Source of the DNA: Neobacillus sp. CF12
Lineage (GTDB): Bacteria > Bacillota > Bacilli > Bacillales > Cytobacillaceae
DNA: 64,000 nucleotides
Direction: 5' to 3'
Assembly (NCBI RefSeq): GCF_030348765.1
Contig: NZ_JAUCEU010000007.1
Location: 1,730,501 to 1,794,500, forward strand
In this document: positions 24,784 to 35,074 of the stretch, piece after piece
How positions within the stretch are numbered: position 1 is the first letter of the stretch
Layout of the letters: the number at the start of each line of letters is the position of its first letter
Translations under genes and position numbers: made by a program
The notes under the pieces: generated by a model
Database searches by the model: none
Told to the model about the DNA's origin: nothing
Seen by the model: the letters and a program-made list of their open reading frames with translations, nothing else

Positions 24784-25425
24784 TCAACTTCGTCGACTTA
24801 TATTAATTTCATATTCAGATTTCTGATGTCTTGAAACGTATTTATTATTCGTTACCCAGAAACGCCAAGGATAATCTCTGGCTTCACCGGAGTTATCGAT
24901 TCCAATCCTTTTTCCGACTGATATGCTTTCCCGAATAAACCCTTTGGCTATATATAAAGGTGGGAGCGTGAGTGAACTCCCATAGTCTTCCATTGAAATG
25001 CCCAATGATTTAGTCAGTTTTCCAGGACCGTTTGTTAGATTTTTCAGGTCATCAATACCTCTTCTGCTTTTCATAAGTTCGATCCCGTAACGAGGTTCCA
25101 ACGCGCGGATCAAAACAGCCTCCGGTTTTTTTTCACCGCCGCTGACCACATTAAAAAGGCAATGTGTATGCATCAGATATGTATAGGAAAGGCCGGAACT
25201 TTGGAACATAACCTCAGTCCTTGCCGTCCGCCGGTTATTATAGCTATGTGCAGCCCTATCACCGGGACCTATGTATGCCTCTGTTTCTACAATATATCCT
25301 GCAGCCATTCCCTGAGGTGTTTCTTTTACAAGGAGACATCCTAGCAATGCCTTTGCTAGTTCAAGTGTGGGCTGTTCATAAAATTCCTGGGGTAGTGGAA
25401 TGATTTCTTTAAGAAATTCTTGCAA
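24784..25425 (-). CDS. 3-methyladenine DNA glycosylase (AAG/MPG family)
   Basis: About 213 aa of the AAG family that removes alkylated purines (3-methyladenine, hypoxanthine) from DNA. Motifs: ALLGCLLV, the catalytic Glu in YIVETEAYIGPGDRAAHS, the aromatic patch YTYLMHTHCLFNVV, and NGPGKLTKSLGI. The TTG at 25425 has GGAGG 8 nt upstream; the in-frame ATG at 25440 has none. It is a monocistronic base excision repair gene in the usual length range. Confidence 0.92.
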   Translation of the reverse strand: MQEFLKEIIPLPQEFYEQPTLELAKALLGCLLVKETPQGMAAGYIVETEAYIGPGDRAAHSYNNRRTARTEVMFQSSGLSYTYLMHTHCLFNVVSGGEKKPEAVLIRALEPRYGIELMKSRRGIDDLKNLTNGPGKLTKSLGISMEDYGSSLTLPPLYIAKGFIRESISVGKRIGIDNSGEARDYPWRFWVTNNKYVSRHQKSEYEINISRRS

Positions 25426-25569
25426 TTCTGATGCCTCCATTAAAGTGATTTAGATATGTTCGATTAATAAGTATCATTTTATCAGCTTTATCTATATACT
25501 ATTTTCACCTTTAAAAAACTTAATAACAAATATTTTGGGAACGACTTGAGTTTTCCATTGTTATTAAAA

Positions 25570-25600
25570 TAAAAAAGGACCATTTCCGAAAAAATGGTCC
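25570..25600 (-). terminator. Terminator of the glycan operon
   Basis: A perfect 8-bp stem (25577-25584 with 25593-25600) is followed by TTTTTTATTTT on the minus strand, downstream of the large glycosidase gene. Confidence 0.85.
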
Positions 25601-25636
25601 CATTAATATATTTTGCCCGTAATGACCTACTTGTTC

Positions 25637-28600
25637 TTAATTACTATAAAATTCCATCTCTGCTATATTTCCGTATCCACCATTTGGACTAACATAACGG
25701 ATATAACGATAAGTTGTTTCGTTATTAATCTCTGTTACATTCCATCCAAGTTCCGGTGTGGAAGTTATCGTGTATAAATCCACAAACCCTTCGGTCGGTG
25801 AAGTGTTAGAACCTTGAATTTTCCCTCCGACCATTCTGCTTGTATATCCTGCACGTGGATAGTACCTCACTTCTTTTACCACCGTTTGGTTACCTTCTCC
25901 AAGGTCTAGTCCGGTATAGCCGCCATTTGCTTGACTATAATCATAGAATGTATTGATATTTCCATCAAATGCTTTATCAAATTCCCCACCTGGTGCCCAC
26001 GGCGGATTTTTGCCAAATGGTGTTCCTGTTACCTGAACTAGTTGGTTCGTAATCGTAACGATTAATTCAACAACAACTCCAGATCCATCAGTTGCGATAG
26101 CGGTCACTTTCACTTGACCATTTTGCCCTTCCTTATTAGCAGACAACAACCCATTCGAGGAGATGTCAGCTAATTCTGTTGGTGAACCATCTAAATCATT
26201 AACGGACCATTGAACAGATTGGTTAGCATTAGCAGGTAGAACCTGTGCTTTCAACTGTAAGGTACCGCGATTGGTCGTGATAGATGTTTCTCCATTTAGG
26301 ATAATTTCGGACACATCATTGAAAAGATTAATAGAATGTATCGAATCATCAAGCGAAATGGAATCATCAAATGTCACATTAGATAGCGTAATATTGGCTG
26401 TCAACTTTTCAGTTACTTTTGCTTTCATATTGATTTTAAACAATTCACTTACTTGTTTGAAGTGTCCAGGGGCACCTTCTACTAGAAGTTCCACCTCACC
26501 TAGTTGTGTAGACGGCACTGCAGTGACCTTAATTTTACTATCCAGTGATTCAACTGAGACAAACTCCATCACTTCGGATTCAAACGTAAGCTTCATCTCT
26601 AGAGAATGAACATTATCTACTACATTCGCAAGAGCATAAGTAAGACTGAAAGACTCATTAACTTCTACAGAATGCGGACCTTTTACTGATAAGGTTGTTT
26701 CAACTGTTTCTGTTGGAGCAATCTCAATCTTATCAATGTCCGGGGCATATTGTTCAAAATCTGGTGTCTGTGTATCGTTATAGAATCGAATTGTATTAGA
26801 ACCTTTCTCTAACTCTACATCCAGAACAATGGAACGGAAATTTTCCCAGCTGTAGGTACTTCTAAAGTATGTTTTCTGAGCAGGATTATTATTTATACTG
26901 ATTTTTGCATGCCTTTCCACAACATTGGCATTATAATCATGGTTACCTTTTTGTTCATTATTAGCATAATGAACAATAAGTTTATACTTTCCACTTTTTG
27001 GTACGACAATCTCGTTAAACTGAAGGTAATTGTCAGCACCTTTCCCGATAAAGCCTACATTTTTTTCGCCAGAAGCATATGAGTTGTCTTGGACTTTTGC
27101 TAAGCCAGCAACTGTGTTACCTGTATCTTCAGCTTCAATAATCTGGATCATTTCTTCTGTTTTCTTTGGGGCTGCTTTAATCTCGAGATAGTCAACATTT
27201 AGATTACCCTTACCATTCTTTAATTCTATTAAGTTGATACCTGCTTTTAGATATCGAATTTCAGAATGAGTTCTCCATTGATCTTCCGAGCCTGTTCTAT
27301 CTAGTTTTAAATCCTTCACCTTGTTACGATCTACAAAAAGTTCTACGCTGCTATTTGCTTTATTGGTCGAGTATCTTAACTTAGTCTCATAGTAACCATT
27401 TTTCTCTACATTAACAACAAACATAACCCCTGATTTGTCATCATCGGAAAAATTCAAATAACCTGTACCACTATAATTATTGTGCTGTGTGCTTACTGCA
27501 GTTTCTCCATATATGTCTGCGTATTCCGCCTCATACCGGTCAACTTTAGGAACTACTTCACCTTGATAACTACCAACACGAGTAAGGTCAATCCTATCAA
27601 GAAGAGCTACCCTTGTTAGATGACCATCTTGCATAACTGGCATTCCAGAGAATGTTAGCGTGTGTTCCCCAGCTTTTAGATCGAGCAAAACTTTCTTCAT
27701 TCCAATAAATTTAAATCCAATATTCGCCGGATATACAATTTCGGTTGCCTCACCGTTATCAACCTTAAGCGAGTGCTTCGCTGTTTTCCGTCTATCTGCA
27801 ATCGCAGGTTCAGGGCCAAGCGGACCGTTTCCATAGAATACATCCATCGAGTATTTTCCGTCTTCTGGAACACTGACGATAAATTTCACTTTGCTATTTT
27901 CATCATCAATGCCTCCAACCTGTTTACCTCCAGATGTTGGCCATTCGATATAGGCACTACTGTTTTCTAAATCGTAAACAGTTGCTTTACCGCTAAGTTC
28001 AGCGTTTTCTGCTTCGTAGATTTTTTTCCATGATTGTTTTGGATACGTCGTTTTTGCTGTTGCTGGAGTCACAATGGCTTTGTACGCTGACATATTGTGC
28101 ATATCTGAAACTGGAACTACGACTTTCCCTTCTACGACAGGATAGTCCTTTTCATGTACGACTACTGGATTGCCAGCAGCACCATCAAAACCAGTCCAAG
28201 CACTTTCCCAAACGGTAACATGTACTGTATCGCCAAATTCCTTATGACCATTTATTCCTTTTAACACAAGATCCGCACTTCCATTTGCGCCACCAAATAC
28301 CACTTGTGCCTTTTTTTTGGATTTATTAATGGTTGCTATTCCTTCCAGTCCCATGGCATTTACGTTTGGAGGTGTTACCTGAACAGTTTGTTGTCCTTTC
28401 ATCTCTGCTGTCCACTTATACAGCCACCAAGCTCCGTTTACTTTGTTATTTTCAACTACTAAATCGTTTAAATTGTCAGCCATATGCCAATATGGCAGGG
28501 CTCCGTAGACTTTACTTCTTTCGAATTTTGCGAGGAACTGCAAAAGGATGCCCTGATTTGATGGATCTCTAGGACGAGCATATTCATTAATATTTATTTC

Positions 28601-29356
28601 AAGTGGCCCAAATCCTAACTCTTTTTCGATCGAACGATAGTCATCATATCTAGAATTCCAACCAGAGAAGAAATTATCGCCTAATTCATGCCATGTTACG
28701 ATATCCGGTAACACATTATTTTCTTTAGCAAACTTGAAGAAATTACGATAAACATTACTGTTATAACTAGCGAAATTTGGTCCTGCAATACGCGCATTTG
28801 GATGCAGCGATTTTATTTTCTCAACGACTGTTTTCCAGTCTGAAAAGAACCGTTGTTGTGTCTGGGTACTCATACCGCCATACCATATATGATCTGGTTC
28901 ATTGAAAGGGACATACACAAAGGTATCTTTGTTTGGGTGCTCTACCACTTTCTTTACAATCGTTTCTACTTTATTCAGATAATCCGGAATACCAGTAAAT
29001 TCGTACGGCCAATTTTCATAAATATCCTGTACATAAATTTGGATCTGCTCACCACCGGCTTCAAGGAAATAGTCTGAAACCTTTAATGCATCACCATTAG
29101 GGTGTTGCAAACCATCTGGGGCTTTTTGCACTGTTGCATATGGTTTAAGTGGAATAATCGTGTTAATATCAGGGACATTTGGTTCGCTCATCCCATATAA
29201 GAATCCGGCTCCTCCGTTTAACATTTCTCCTTTTTCTACAGATAAATCAACTTCTAGCTGTGGATTTGTGGCAGCAGATGTCTTTTCAGGAGAAAAGCTA
29301 AATCCGCTGCCTGTTAAGGCTGCACATAAAAGACAGGCAAAGATTTTTTTAATCAT
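25637..29356 (-). CDS. Secreted multimodular clan GH-A glycosidase with CBMs, cohesin-like, Ig-like and discoidin domains
   Basis: This 1239-aa exported protein has a signal peptide ending near SAAT (residue 30). Residues 45-430 form a TIM-barrel hydrolase like GH39 and related agarase-type enzymes, with acid/base Glu153 in PFNEPDH and nucleophile Glu258 in INEYARP. Three beta-sandwich CBM6/CBM35-like modules follow (about 446-593, 607-727, 739-880), each opening with Y/IEAE. Residues 888-1010 look like a cohesin, 1017-1105 like a bacterial Ig (Big2) domain, and 1112-1239 like an F5/8-type discoidin domain. It is last in an ABC transporter/alpha-galactosidase operon, so it probably trims an extracellular polysaccharide. 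Exact substrate unknown. AAAGGAG precedes the ATG. Confidence 0.85.
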   Translation of the reverse strand: MIKKIFACLLCAALTGSGFSFSPEKTSAATNPQLEVDLSVEKGEMLNGGAGFLYGMSEPNVPDINTIIPLKPYATVQKAPDGLQHPNGDALKVSDYFLEAGGEQIQIYVQDIYENWPYEFTGIPDYLNKVETIVKKVVEHPNKDTFVYVPFNEPDHIWYGGMSTQTQQRFFSDWKTVVEKIKSLHPNARIAGPNFASYNSNVYRNFFKFAKENNVLPDIVTWHELGDNFFSGWNSRYDDYRSIEKELGFGPLEININEYARPRDPSNQGILLQFLAKFERSKVYGALPYWHMADNLNDLVVENNKVNGAWWLYKWTAEMKGQQTVQVTPPNVNAMGLEGIATINKSKKKAQVVFGGANGSADLVLKGINGHKEFGDTVHVTVWESAWTGFDGAAGNPVVVHEKDYPVVEGKVVVPVSDMHNMSAYKAIVTPATAKTTYPKQSWKKIYEAENAELSGKATVYDLENSSAYIEWPTSGGKQVGGIDDENSKVKFIVSVPEDGKYSMDVFYGNGPLGPEPAIADRRKTAKHSLKVDNGEATEIVYPANIGFKFIGMKKVLLDLKAGEHTLTFSGMPVMQDGHLTRVALLDRIDLTRVGSYQGEVVPKVDRYEAEYADIYGETAVSTQHNNYSGTGYLNFSDDDKSGVMFVVNVEKNGYYETKLRYSTNKANSSVELFVDRNKVKDLKLDRTGSEDQWRTHSEIRYLKAGINLIELKNGKGNLNVDYLEIKAAPKKTEEMIQIIEAEDTGNTVAGLAKVQDNSYASGEKNVGFIGKGADNYLQFNEIVVPKSGKYKLIVHYANNEQKGNHDYNANVVERHAKISINNNPAQKTYFRSTYSWENFRSIVLDVELEKGSNTIRFYNDTQTPDFEQYAPDIDKIEIAPTETVETTLSVKGPHSVEVNESFSLTYALANVVDNVHSLEMKLTFESEVMEFVSVESLDSKIKVTAVPSTQLGEVELLVEGAPGHFKQVSELFKINMKAKVTEKLTANITLSNVTFDDSISLDDSIHSINLFNDVSEIILNGETSITTNRGTLQLKAQVLPANANQSVQWSVNDLDGSPTELADISSNGLLSANKEGQNGQVKVTAIATDGSGVVVELIVTITNQLVQVTGTPFGKNPPWAPGGEFDKAFDGNINTFYDYSQANGGYTGLDLGEGNQTVVKEVRYYPRAGYTSRMVGGKIQGSNTSPTEGFVDLYTITSTPELGWNVTEINNETTYRYIRYVSPNGGYGNIAEMEFYSN

Positions 29357-29460
29357 AATTTTGTCTCCTTTTATTCAATTTTTTTACAATCCCTTATCGT
29401 ACTCCACGGTGAAATAACTAGATGGTTTTATATCAAATTTTAACTTCTGAAATTAGCAAA

Positions 29461-31584
29461 CTATTGCTTTAAGTGAACCTCAAATAATCTTGCAGCATTC
29501 ATTTTAGGGATAACAACCGTTAAGGTTCCATTATTTTTATTCCATTGGTAGTTGGCATCCCCTTTTGATGGGTATGCTAGTTTTACATCTACTTCCTTAT
29601 CAACCAAATGCTTTAATGGGATCGAATAGTCATCCTTACTAGAATCTAATCTCCACACCGCCAGATAATTTTTGTCCTTATTTCTTAAGCCAAAACTCAT
29701 CCAAGAATCCCCTAGATTTGGTATACCTGTAGGCCAAATAGGGTTGGCAGCAGCTATATATTGGCGAATGGTTTTATAGTAATCAATTGCTTCTTTAACT
29801 AATAGAAAGCGATCATGACTTATTTCGGAGAGATGCCCGCTTTGATGGATGCGAAGCAGTAAACTATTAACCATATTAAAAATAACTTCCTCGTCATCTC
29901 CCTCATTTAAAGGATATGACCAAACTGCACATTGTTCCGGTGTCACAAGGGAGGCGGCGGCGGCGGCAATCGCACCATTTTTTAGATAATCCGTTTGATC
30001 GCTGCTTGATTGGATACTATGACGGCTTAATAAACTATAATCCATTCGCATACCACCACTGCTACAATTTTCTATTACCAAATCAGGATATTTTGCAAAA
30101 ATTCCATCAAGCCAATTTAAATATGCTAGATTATGTTCTAGTAACCCATCACCAATCGAATCCGCATTATACTCTGTTCCCACACCAGCATTAATGTTAT
30201 AGTCCATTTTGATGTAACCAACACCATACTGATTTACTAATCTATCAATTACACTATTTGCGAAATCTATTACATTTGGATTTCGGTAGTCTAATTGATA
30301 CCGAGAATGATCTATAACTCTCTTATCGTGACGTAAGAAAAACCAATCATCCGGAACGTTATTCGCAAGCTGACAATTCACACCCATTACTTCCAATTCC
30401 AACCAAAGTCCAGGTACCATTCCTTTGCTTCGAATGTAGTCTAAGACTTCCGTAATTCCGTTTGGAAAACGCTCTTTAGAAGGAATCCACTCACCTACAC
30501 CATCCCACCAGTAGCCATCAGAATACCAGCCACAATCAACACAAAAATACTCACAGCCTGCTTCTGCCGCTGCATCAATTAGAGGCAGCAGCTTTTCAGT
30601 CGTTGGATCGCCGAGTAAACAATTCATATAATCATTAAATATGACGGGCAATTTTTTATTGTCTTCATTTACTCGTCTAATTCTTCTTCGATAATTAGTA
30701 ATATCTGTTATTGCTTGCTCGAATCCCCCATTAATTGCACCCACAGCAACGGGCACAGAAACAAATTTTTGCCCTGGTTTCAATTCTTTCCACCATTGAC
30801 TCTCATTTTCAGTAGGGCCACTTAACTGCAGATAAAGAGAATCAGCAATATCACTAATTTCCCAGTGCCAAGAACCGTGATGTTCTATTTGCCAGATTAA
30901 CCCTGAACCTGTTTCAAGATTCTCAATAAAACCAGTTGGAGCATACTCAGAGGTAGACCACGTTCCTGTACTTGAATAAGACAAGCGCTTCATAGAAAAC
31001 TCATTAACTGTATATAATCCTAAATCTGGTAAAGTGTATTTTTTCCATTGGGCTTCCCCATACCAAGTATTGTGAGGAATATGGAGTCTCATTTTCGCTT
31101 CCCTATTGGTCAGACCTTCTTTATCAATTCCTGTATAAGCAAAGGAAGATACGTATTCAATTCCAACAGGTTCTTCGCCCTTATGTACGATTTCTGTCCA
31201 TGACCTAACAATCGGAATTCCATTATAAAACTGAATGTTAGAGAAGACACCTACATTCGTTTCTTCATCTAGTAATTCAAAAACCAATTTACGGCCAAAA
31301 GAATTTGTCGTATCATTCAATGATTGGAACTTTAAACGAGAGCCAGGATTCGTGCCAGTATGCTTAGAGCCGTGGTGATCATTTTGATTCTCGCCTGAAA
31401 AATGAACTTCAACTAGGCGGTGCTTACTTCTTTTCCTATCATCCCAATTTATATAGTCATTTGAAGGACAGGTTGAAAAGTGAAGGAACCTAACGTCCTT
31501 ATCTTGCGTTACTTCAAAAATAAGGTAAATTCCATTTTCTTTTATACTAATAATTTTTGCGATTTTTTCGATTACTTCTGACAT
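29461..31584 (-). CDS. GH36 alpha-galactosidase
   Basis: A 707-aa cytoplasmic (no signal peptide) GH36 enzyme. Order: N-terminal beta-supersandwich, TIM barrel, C-terminal beta-domain. The nucleophile Asp461 lies in YIKMDYN and the acid/base Asp529 in SSSDQTD; NCSSGGMRMD is the family's conserved Cys-Ser-Ser-Gly-Gly segment. It hydrolyses terminal alpha-galactose (or alpha-GalNAc) from imported oligosaccharides. It sits 17 nt after the inner permease gene and 104 nt before the secreted glycosidase, so the operon couples outside cleavage, import and inside hydrolysis. Confidence 0.93.
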   Translation of the reverse strand: MSEVIEKIAKIISIKENGIYLIFEVTQDKDVRFLHFSTCPSNDYINWDDRKRSKHRLVEVHFSGENQNDHHGSKHTGTNPGSRLKFQSLNDTTNSFGRKLVFELLDEETNVGVFSNIQFYNGIPIVRSWTEIVHKGEEPVGIEYVSSFAYTGIDKEGLTNREAKMRLHIPHNTWYGEAQWKKYTLPDLGLYTVNEFSMKRLSYSSTGTWSTSEYAPTGFIENLETGSGLIWQIEHHGSWHWEISDIADSLYLQLSGPTENESQWWKELKPGQKFVSVPVAVGAINGGFEQAITDITNYRRRIRRVNEDNKKLPVIFNDYMNCLLGDPTTEKLLPLIDAAAEAGCEYFCVDCGWYSDGYWWDGVGEWIPSKERFPNGITEVLDYIRSKGMVPGLWLELEVMGVNCQLANNVPDDWFFLRHDKRVIDHSRYQLDYRNPNVIDFANSVIDRLVNQYGVGYIKMDYNINAGVGTEYNADSIGDGLLEHNLAYLNWLDGIFAKYPDLVIENCSSGGMRMDYSLLSRHSIQSSSDQTDYLKNGAIAAAAASLVTPEQCAVWSYPLNEGDDEEVIFNMVNSLLLRIHQSGHLSEISHDRFLLVKEAIDYYKTIRQYIAAANPIWPTGIPNLGDSWMSFGLRNKDKNYLAVWRLDSSKDDYSIPLKHLVDKEVDVKLAYPSKGDANYQWNKNNGTLTVVIPKMNAARLFEVHLKQ

Positions 31585-31601
31585 ATCTATCCTCCGTCCT
31601 T

Positions 31602-32447
31602 TTATCCCTTAACAGATCCAGCAGTCATACCTTCAATTAAGAATTTTTGTAAATAGATAAACAAGATTACAACTGGAAGTACTGCAAGGACTGATGCTGA
31701 CATAATACTACCCCAATCAGTTGTGTAAAGACCTTTGAATAAAGTTATTCCGGGGGTTAAAGTTCGGTGTGCCTCATCATTAATAAATACATATCCAAAC
31801 ATAAATTCGTTCCAAGCATTTACAAATGCAAATAGTGCAGTTGCAACCAGACTAGGAATTGAAATTGGCAGGATGATTTGGTAAATAATTCTCAAACGGG
31901 AGCACCCGTCGATTTCAGCCGCTTCCTCTAATTCATATGGGATTGAATCAATGAATCCTTTTAACATAAATGTACATAGCGGAACCATAAAGGTAGTATA
32001 GGCCAATATCATAGCTGCATAAGTGTCCAATAATCCTAGCCTCTGCATGAGAATATATAGAGGAATTAATAATAGTACCCCTGGTATCATTTGCGATAAT
32101 AACATCGTAACGTTTACTATTTTGATACCTTTAAACCTTTGAAACCTGCTTAAAGCATATCCGGCAAAAATAGAAACAAGCATTGAAATAATGGTTGTAG
32201 TTATCGCTACAATTAGACTGTTTACAAAGAAAGTGATAAATTGCGTATTTACCAAAACATTTTCAAAATGCGAGAATGTTGGATTTTCAATAAAGAAACT
32301 AGGATTACTCGTCCTGATTTGATCTGTTGGTTTTAAGGAGGTTACCAACATCCATAAAAATGGAAAGACACAAAAAATTGCGAAAAAGACAAGTACTATA
32401 TAGGTAATAATTTTACTGACTAATCTCCCATTTTTACTAAGTAACAT
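31602..32447 (-). CDS. Carbohydrate ABC transporter permease (MalG type)
   Basis: A 281-aa protein with six membrane helices and the EAA loop (ELEEAAEIDGCSRLRIIYQIILPISIP) that contacts the ATPase. It belongs to the MalG/UgpE class of CUT1 sugar importers. The ATG has GGGGTG 5 nt upstream. It pairs with the permease encoded 23 bp upstream. No ATPase gene is in the operon, so a shared MsmX-type ATPase encoded elsewhere is expected, as is usual in Bacillus. Confidence 0.93.
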   Translation of the reverse strand: MLLSKNGRLVSKIITYIVLVFFAIFCVFPFLWMLVTSLKPTDQIRTSNPSFFIENPTFSHFENVLVNTQFITFFVNSLIVAITTTIISMLVSIFAGYALSRFQRFKGIKIVNVTMLLSQMIPGVLLLIPLYILMQRLGLLDTYAAMILAYTTFMVPLCTFMLKGFIDSIPYELEEAAEIDGCSRLRIIYQIILPISIPSLVATALFAFVNAWNEFMFGYVFINDEAHRTLTPGITLFKGLYTTDWGSIMSASVLAVLPVVILFIYLQKFLIEGMTAGSVKG

Positions 32448-32470
32448 ATTTTCACCCCATTTTCGATCTG

Positions 32471-33421
32471 TTAGGCTCTATTCTTCTTAGCGTTATAATA
32501 ATAATTCACAACAAATATCGTTAACATGAATCCAATCATCATCGATGCTAACGCTGAGGCTGAGCCAACATCGTATTCTTGCATTGCATATCGGTAAATC
32601 ATAATTGGCAGCGTTTCAGTTGAATTCAATGGTCCGCCTTCTGTCATTACCCAAATAAAATCAAAATTGATTGATGTCCAAATAAGGTGAATAAATACTA
32701 ATACAAATGCAACAGGTTTTAATTGAGGTAAAACGATTTTAAAGAATCGCTTAAAAACACCAGCGCCATCAATTGCAGCTGCTTCTAATAAATCTCTAGG
32801 AATTGATTGCAATGCCGCAAGGAAACAAATCGTATAATAAGGAAAACTCCTCCATATATTCACAAATGTTACAGTTAATAATGCTGTATCCATTTCCCCT
32901 AACCAAAAATAAGAGCTATCGAGAATCCCTAACTTTATTAGAATAAAATTAATAATTCCATAATCAGGAGTTAACATCCAAGTCCATGTCATACCGGCTA
33001 TAACAATCGGTACAACCCAGGGGATAATAATAAACCCTCGAAAAATGGCCCTTCCCTTAATTTGTTGGTTTAAAGCAATCGCAGAAATTAACCCCAAAAT
33101 AAATTCACCCGCTACAGATAGCAACGTCCAAATGGCAGTATTGGAAAGAATTTTGGTGAAATTTTCATCACGGACCACAGTTTTATAATTTTCTAGGCCG
33201 GAAAAAGAGGACTGAGCTGCATTGAGGAGGTTTTTAAAATGAAAGCTGTCCCAGACAACATTTATTAACGGGAAAGCAATTAATAAGAGAAAAAATAATA
33301 TTGCTGGGAATACAAAGATGAAGGCATGAAACTTATCCCTATTTCCCTTTGTCATCCTTAATTTTCTTTTTGCTTCATAACCTTGAAGTCTGCTATTAAC
33401 TTGTCGAGATTCTAATTTCAA
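32471..33421 (-). CDS. Carbohydrate ABC transporter permease (MalF type)
   Basis: A 316-aa six-helix permease of the MalF/UgpA class with the EAA loop (DLLEAAAIDGAGVFKRFFKIVLPQLKP). The start is TTG at 33421 with GGAGG 9 nt upstream. It follows the solute-binding protein, from which it is separated by a hairpin, and precedes the MalG-type partner. The imported sugar is likely an alpha-galactoside or a polysaccharide fragment, judging from the GH36 enzyme in the operon. Confidence 0.93.
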   Translation of the reverse strand: MKLESRQVNSRLQGYEAKRKLRMTKGNRDKFHAFIFVFPAILFFLLLIAFPLINVVWDSFHFKNLLNAAQSSFSGLENYKTVVRDENFTKILSNTAIWTLLSVAGEFILGLISAIALNQQIKGRAIFRGFIIIPWVVPIVIAGMTWTWMLTPDYGIINFILIKLGILDSSYFWLGEMDTALLTVTFVNIWRSFPYYTICFLAALQSIPRDLLEAAAIDGAGVFKRFFKIVLPQLKPVAFVLVFIHLIWTSINFDFIWVMTEGGPLNSTETLPIMIYRYAMQEYDVGSASALASMMIGFMLTIFVVNYYYNAKKNRA

Positions 33422-33502
33422 GATGATTTACCTCCATCTCTCACAACTAAGACTTTATATTTGACTAGAAGAAATAGCCTTAGAACGTATTATTTATGTA
33501 AA

Positions 33503-33539
33503 GAGCAAGCATTGTACGCGGTTTGGACAATACTTGCTC
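33503..33539 (-). other. Hairpin between binding protein and permease genes
   Basis: An imperfect 13-bp inverted repeat (33503-33515 with 33527-33539, one mismatch) without a clear T run lies just after the binding-protein stop codon. It probably stabilises the upstream mRNA or limits read-through, giving more binding protein than permease. Confidence 0.55.
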
Positions 33540-33551
33540 AATAAGGACTAA

Positions 33552-34853
33552 TTACTTTTTACTACTAAGATCACCGGACTTTTTTAAACTATCATTAATA
33601 GCATCGGATAACCATTCAGCCACTTTTTTCGGATCTTCGTTTTGGAGTAATGATTTAGCCAGAGCATCCTCCATATTCTTTGTAACTCCGCCAAGTGAAA
33701 TCTCAGGATAGGTAATTCCTGTTTCTGCTAATTCGGTAAATCCTTTCCCCCACTGACTGTCACTAATTACATCTGAGCGTGGTGAGTTCGTAGGTCGGAT
33801 ATTACTCTGCCACTCCTCTGATAAAATGTAACTAGCAAATTCCCATGTCTCTTCAGGGTGTTCACTATCCTTAAATAAATATAACGGGCTAATTTCAAGG
33901 AAAGTTGCAGGTGTTTTAATGTATGGAGGAGCAGCTACTTTCACATCTTTCATTTCTTCTGGATTTTCTTTTTCACGATCTTGAATCCACGGTCCATTTA
34001 CGACCATTGCATATTTACCAATGGCGAAATTTGTATCTTCTTCCTCCCAACCCCAAGCCTTAGAATCTGCAGGAATTACCCCTTTGTCCAACAAGTCCTG
34101 ATAATACTTGAATACTTCTGCAGCCCTCTCAAGTTGTTCTGTATTATCCTTCCAGGTATTTTTGTATTTACCATCACTCATTTTTTCTGCAATTACTAAA
34201 TCATTTGAAGCTAAATAAGCCAGTAACTCTTGCGGTGAGCGAACTCCTGCACCCGCAATACCAAAAGCTTCTTTTCCAGTTGCCTCTTTTATTTCATCTG
34301 CCACATCAATAAGTTCGTCAAAAGTTGTAGGCGGTGAATCTATTCCAGCAGCTTTTAACATATCCTCATGATACAAAAGAGCACGGATCCCTAAATATTG
34401 TGGTAAAGCTGTAATCTTTCCATCGTATGTTAATGCCTCCATAACATTAGGATAAATAGTGTCTTTATCAGACCATTTATCTACGTAAGGAGTTAAATCT
34501 TGCAATGCACCCATTTTGTTAAATTCTCCAAACCATTCACTTAAGCCCCAGCTTAAATCTGGAGCATTTCCAGCACTGATTGATGCAACTAATTTATCAT
34601 GCAGGGCATCGAATGTAATAATTTGGGTATTAATCTTAATATTTGGATGTTCTTCTTCAAACTTCTTGATTTGTTCTTTTGTTTTACGTTCTTCTTCCGA
34701 TCCTGGTGCCCATGCTGCCCAATAGTCAATGGTTACTTGTTTCTTTCCATCTTTTGTCGTTGAAGTATTTTCTGTTTTATTACAACCAGACAAGAAAGTT
34801 GATAAAGCTATTATGAATATAAATAAAATTGTTAGATACTTTTTCTTTGTCAT
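33552..34853 (-). CDS. Sugar ABC transporter substrate-binding lipoprotein (family 1)
   Basis: About 433 aa: signal peptide with lipobox LSGC, then a family 1 extracellular solute-binding fold (VTIDYWAAWAPGSEEERKTKEQ start, GPWIQDREKENPEEM near the hinge). It captures an oligosaccharide for the two permeases encoded downstream. The ATG at 34853 has AAGGAG 8 nt upstream. It is the first gene of the operon behind a TATAAT box and a LacI-type operator, with the LacI gene on the same strand upstream. Confidence 0.92.
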   Translation of the reverse strand: MTKKKYLTILFIFIIALSTFLSGCNKTENTSTTKDGKKQVTIDYWAAWAPGSEEERKTKEQIKKFEEEHPNIKINTQIITFDALHDKLVASISAGNAPDLSWGLSEWFGEFNKMGALQDLTPYVDKWSDKDTIYPNVMEALTYDGKITALPQYLGIRALLYHEDMLKAAGIDSPPTTFDELIDVADEIKEATGKEAFGIAGAGVRSPQELLAYLASNDLVIAEKMSDGKYKNTWKDNTEQLERAAEVFKYYQDLLDKGVIPADSKAWGWEEEDTNFAIGKYAMVVNGPWIQDREKENPEEMKDVKVAAPPYIKTPATFLEISPLYLFKDSEHPEETWEFASYILSEEWQSNIRPTNSPRSDVISDSQWGKGFTELAETGITYPEISLGGVTKNMEDALAKSLLQNEDPKKVAEWLSDAINDSLKKSGDLSSKK

Positions 34854-34908
34854 GAACTCCACTCCTTAATAGTTTCATAGATTATTTACTAATACAAAAC
34901 ATACATTA

Positions 34909-34928
34909 TGGAAGCGCTAACTATTATA
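34909..34928 (-). promoter_or_regulatory. Promoter -10 and LacI-type operator of the glycan operon
   Basis: On the minus strand a perfect TATAAT (34928-34923) is followed at once by TTAGCGCTTCC, whose AGCGCT core is typical of LacI/GalR and CcpA operators. It would cover the transcription start, consistent with repression by the LacI protein at 35075-36109. The -35 is weak. Confidence 0.55.
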
Positions 34929-35073
34929 CTTAAAAAATATAGCAAAAGAGCATGATACTTTTTCCATTCCAACCACACGTGAAGATATGTATGAAATGAA
35001 ATTACATAAACCACCACCTTCGCATTTAATTACTTTCATCAAAGCTGCTAGTAAACTACTTCATCCAATGTGA
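34921..35073 (+). pseudogene. Startless coding remnant on the plus strand
   Basis: The plus-strand frame from just after a TAA at 34918 to TGA 35071-35073 reads as protein-like sequence (…HDTFSIPTTREDMYEMKL… and …HLITFIKAASKLLHPM) but has no credible start. It may be the 3' relic of a decayed gene between the binding-protein and LacI genes. I do not recognise the family. Its first bases overlap the -10 box of the operon. Confidence 0.3.
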
Positions 35074-35074
35074 G

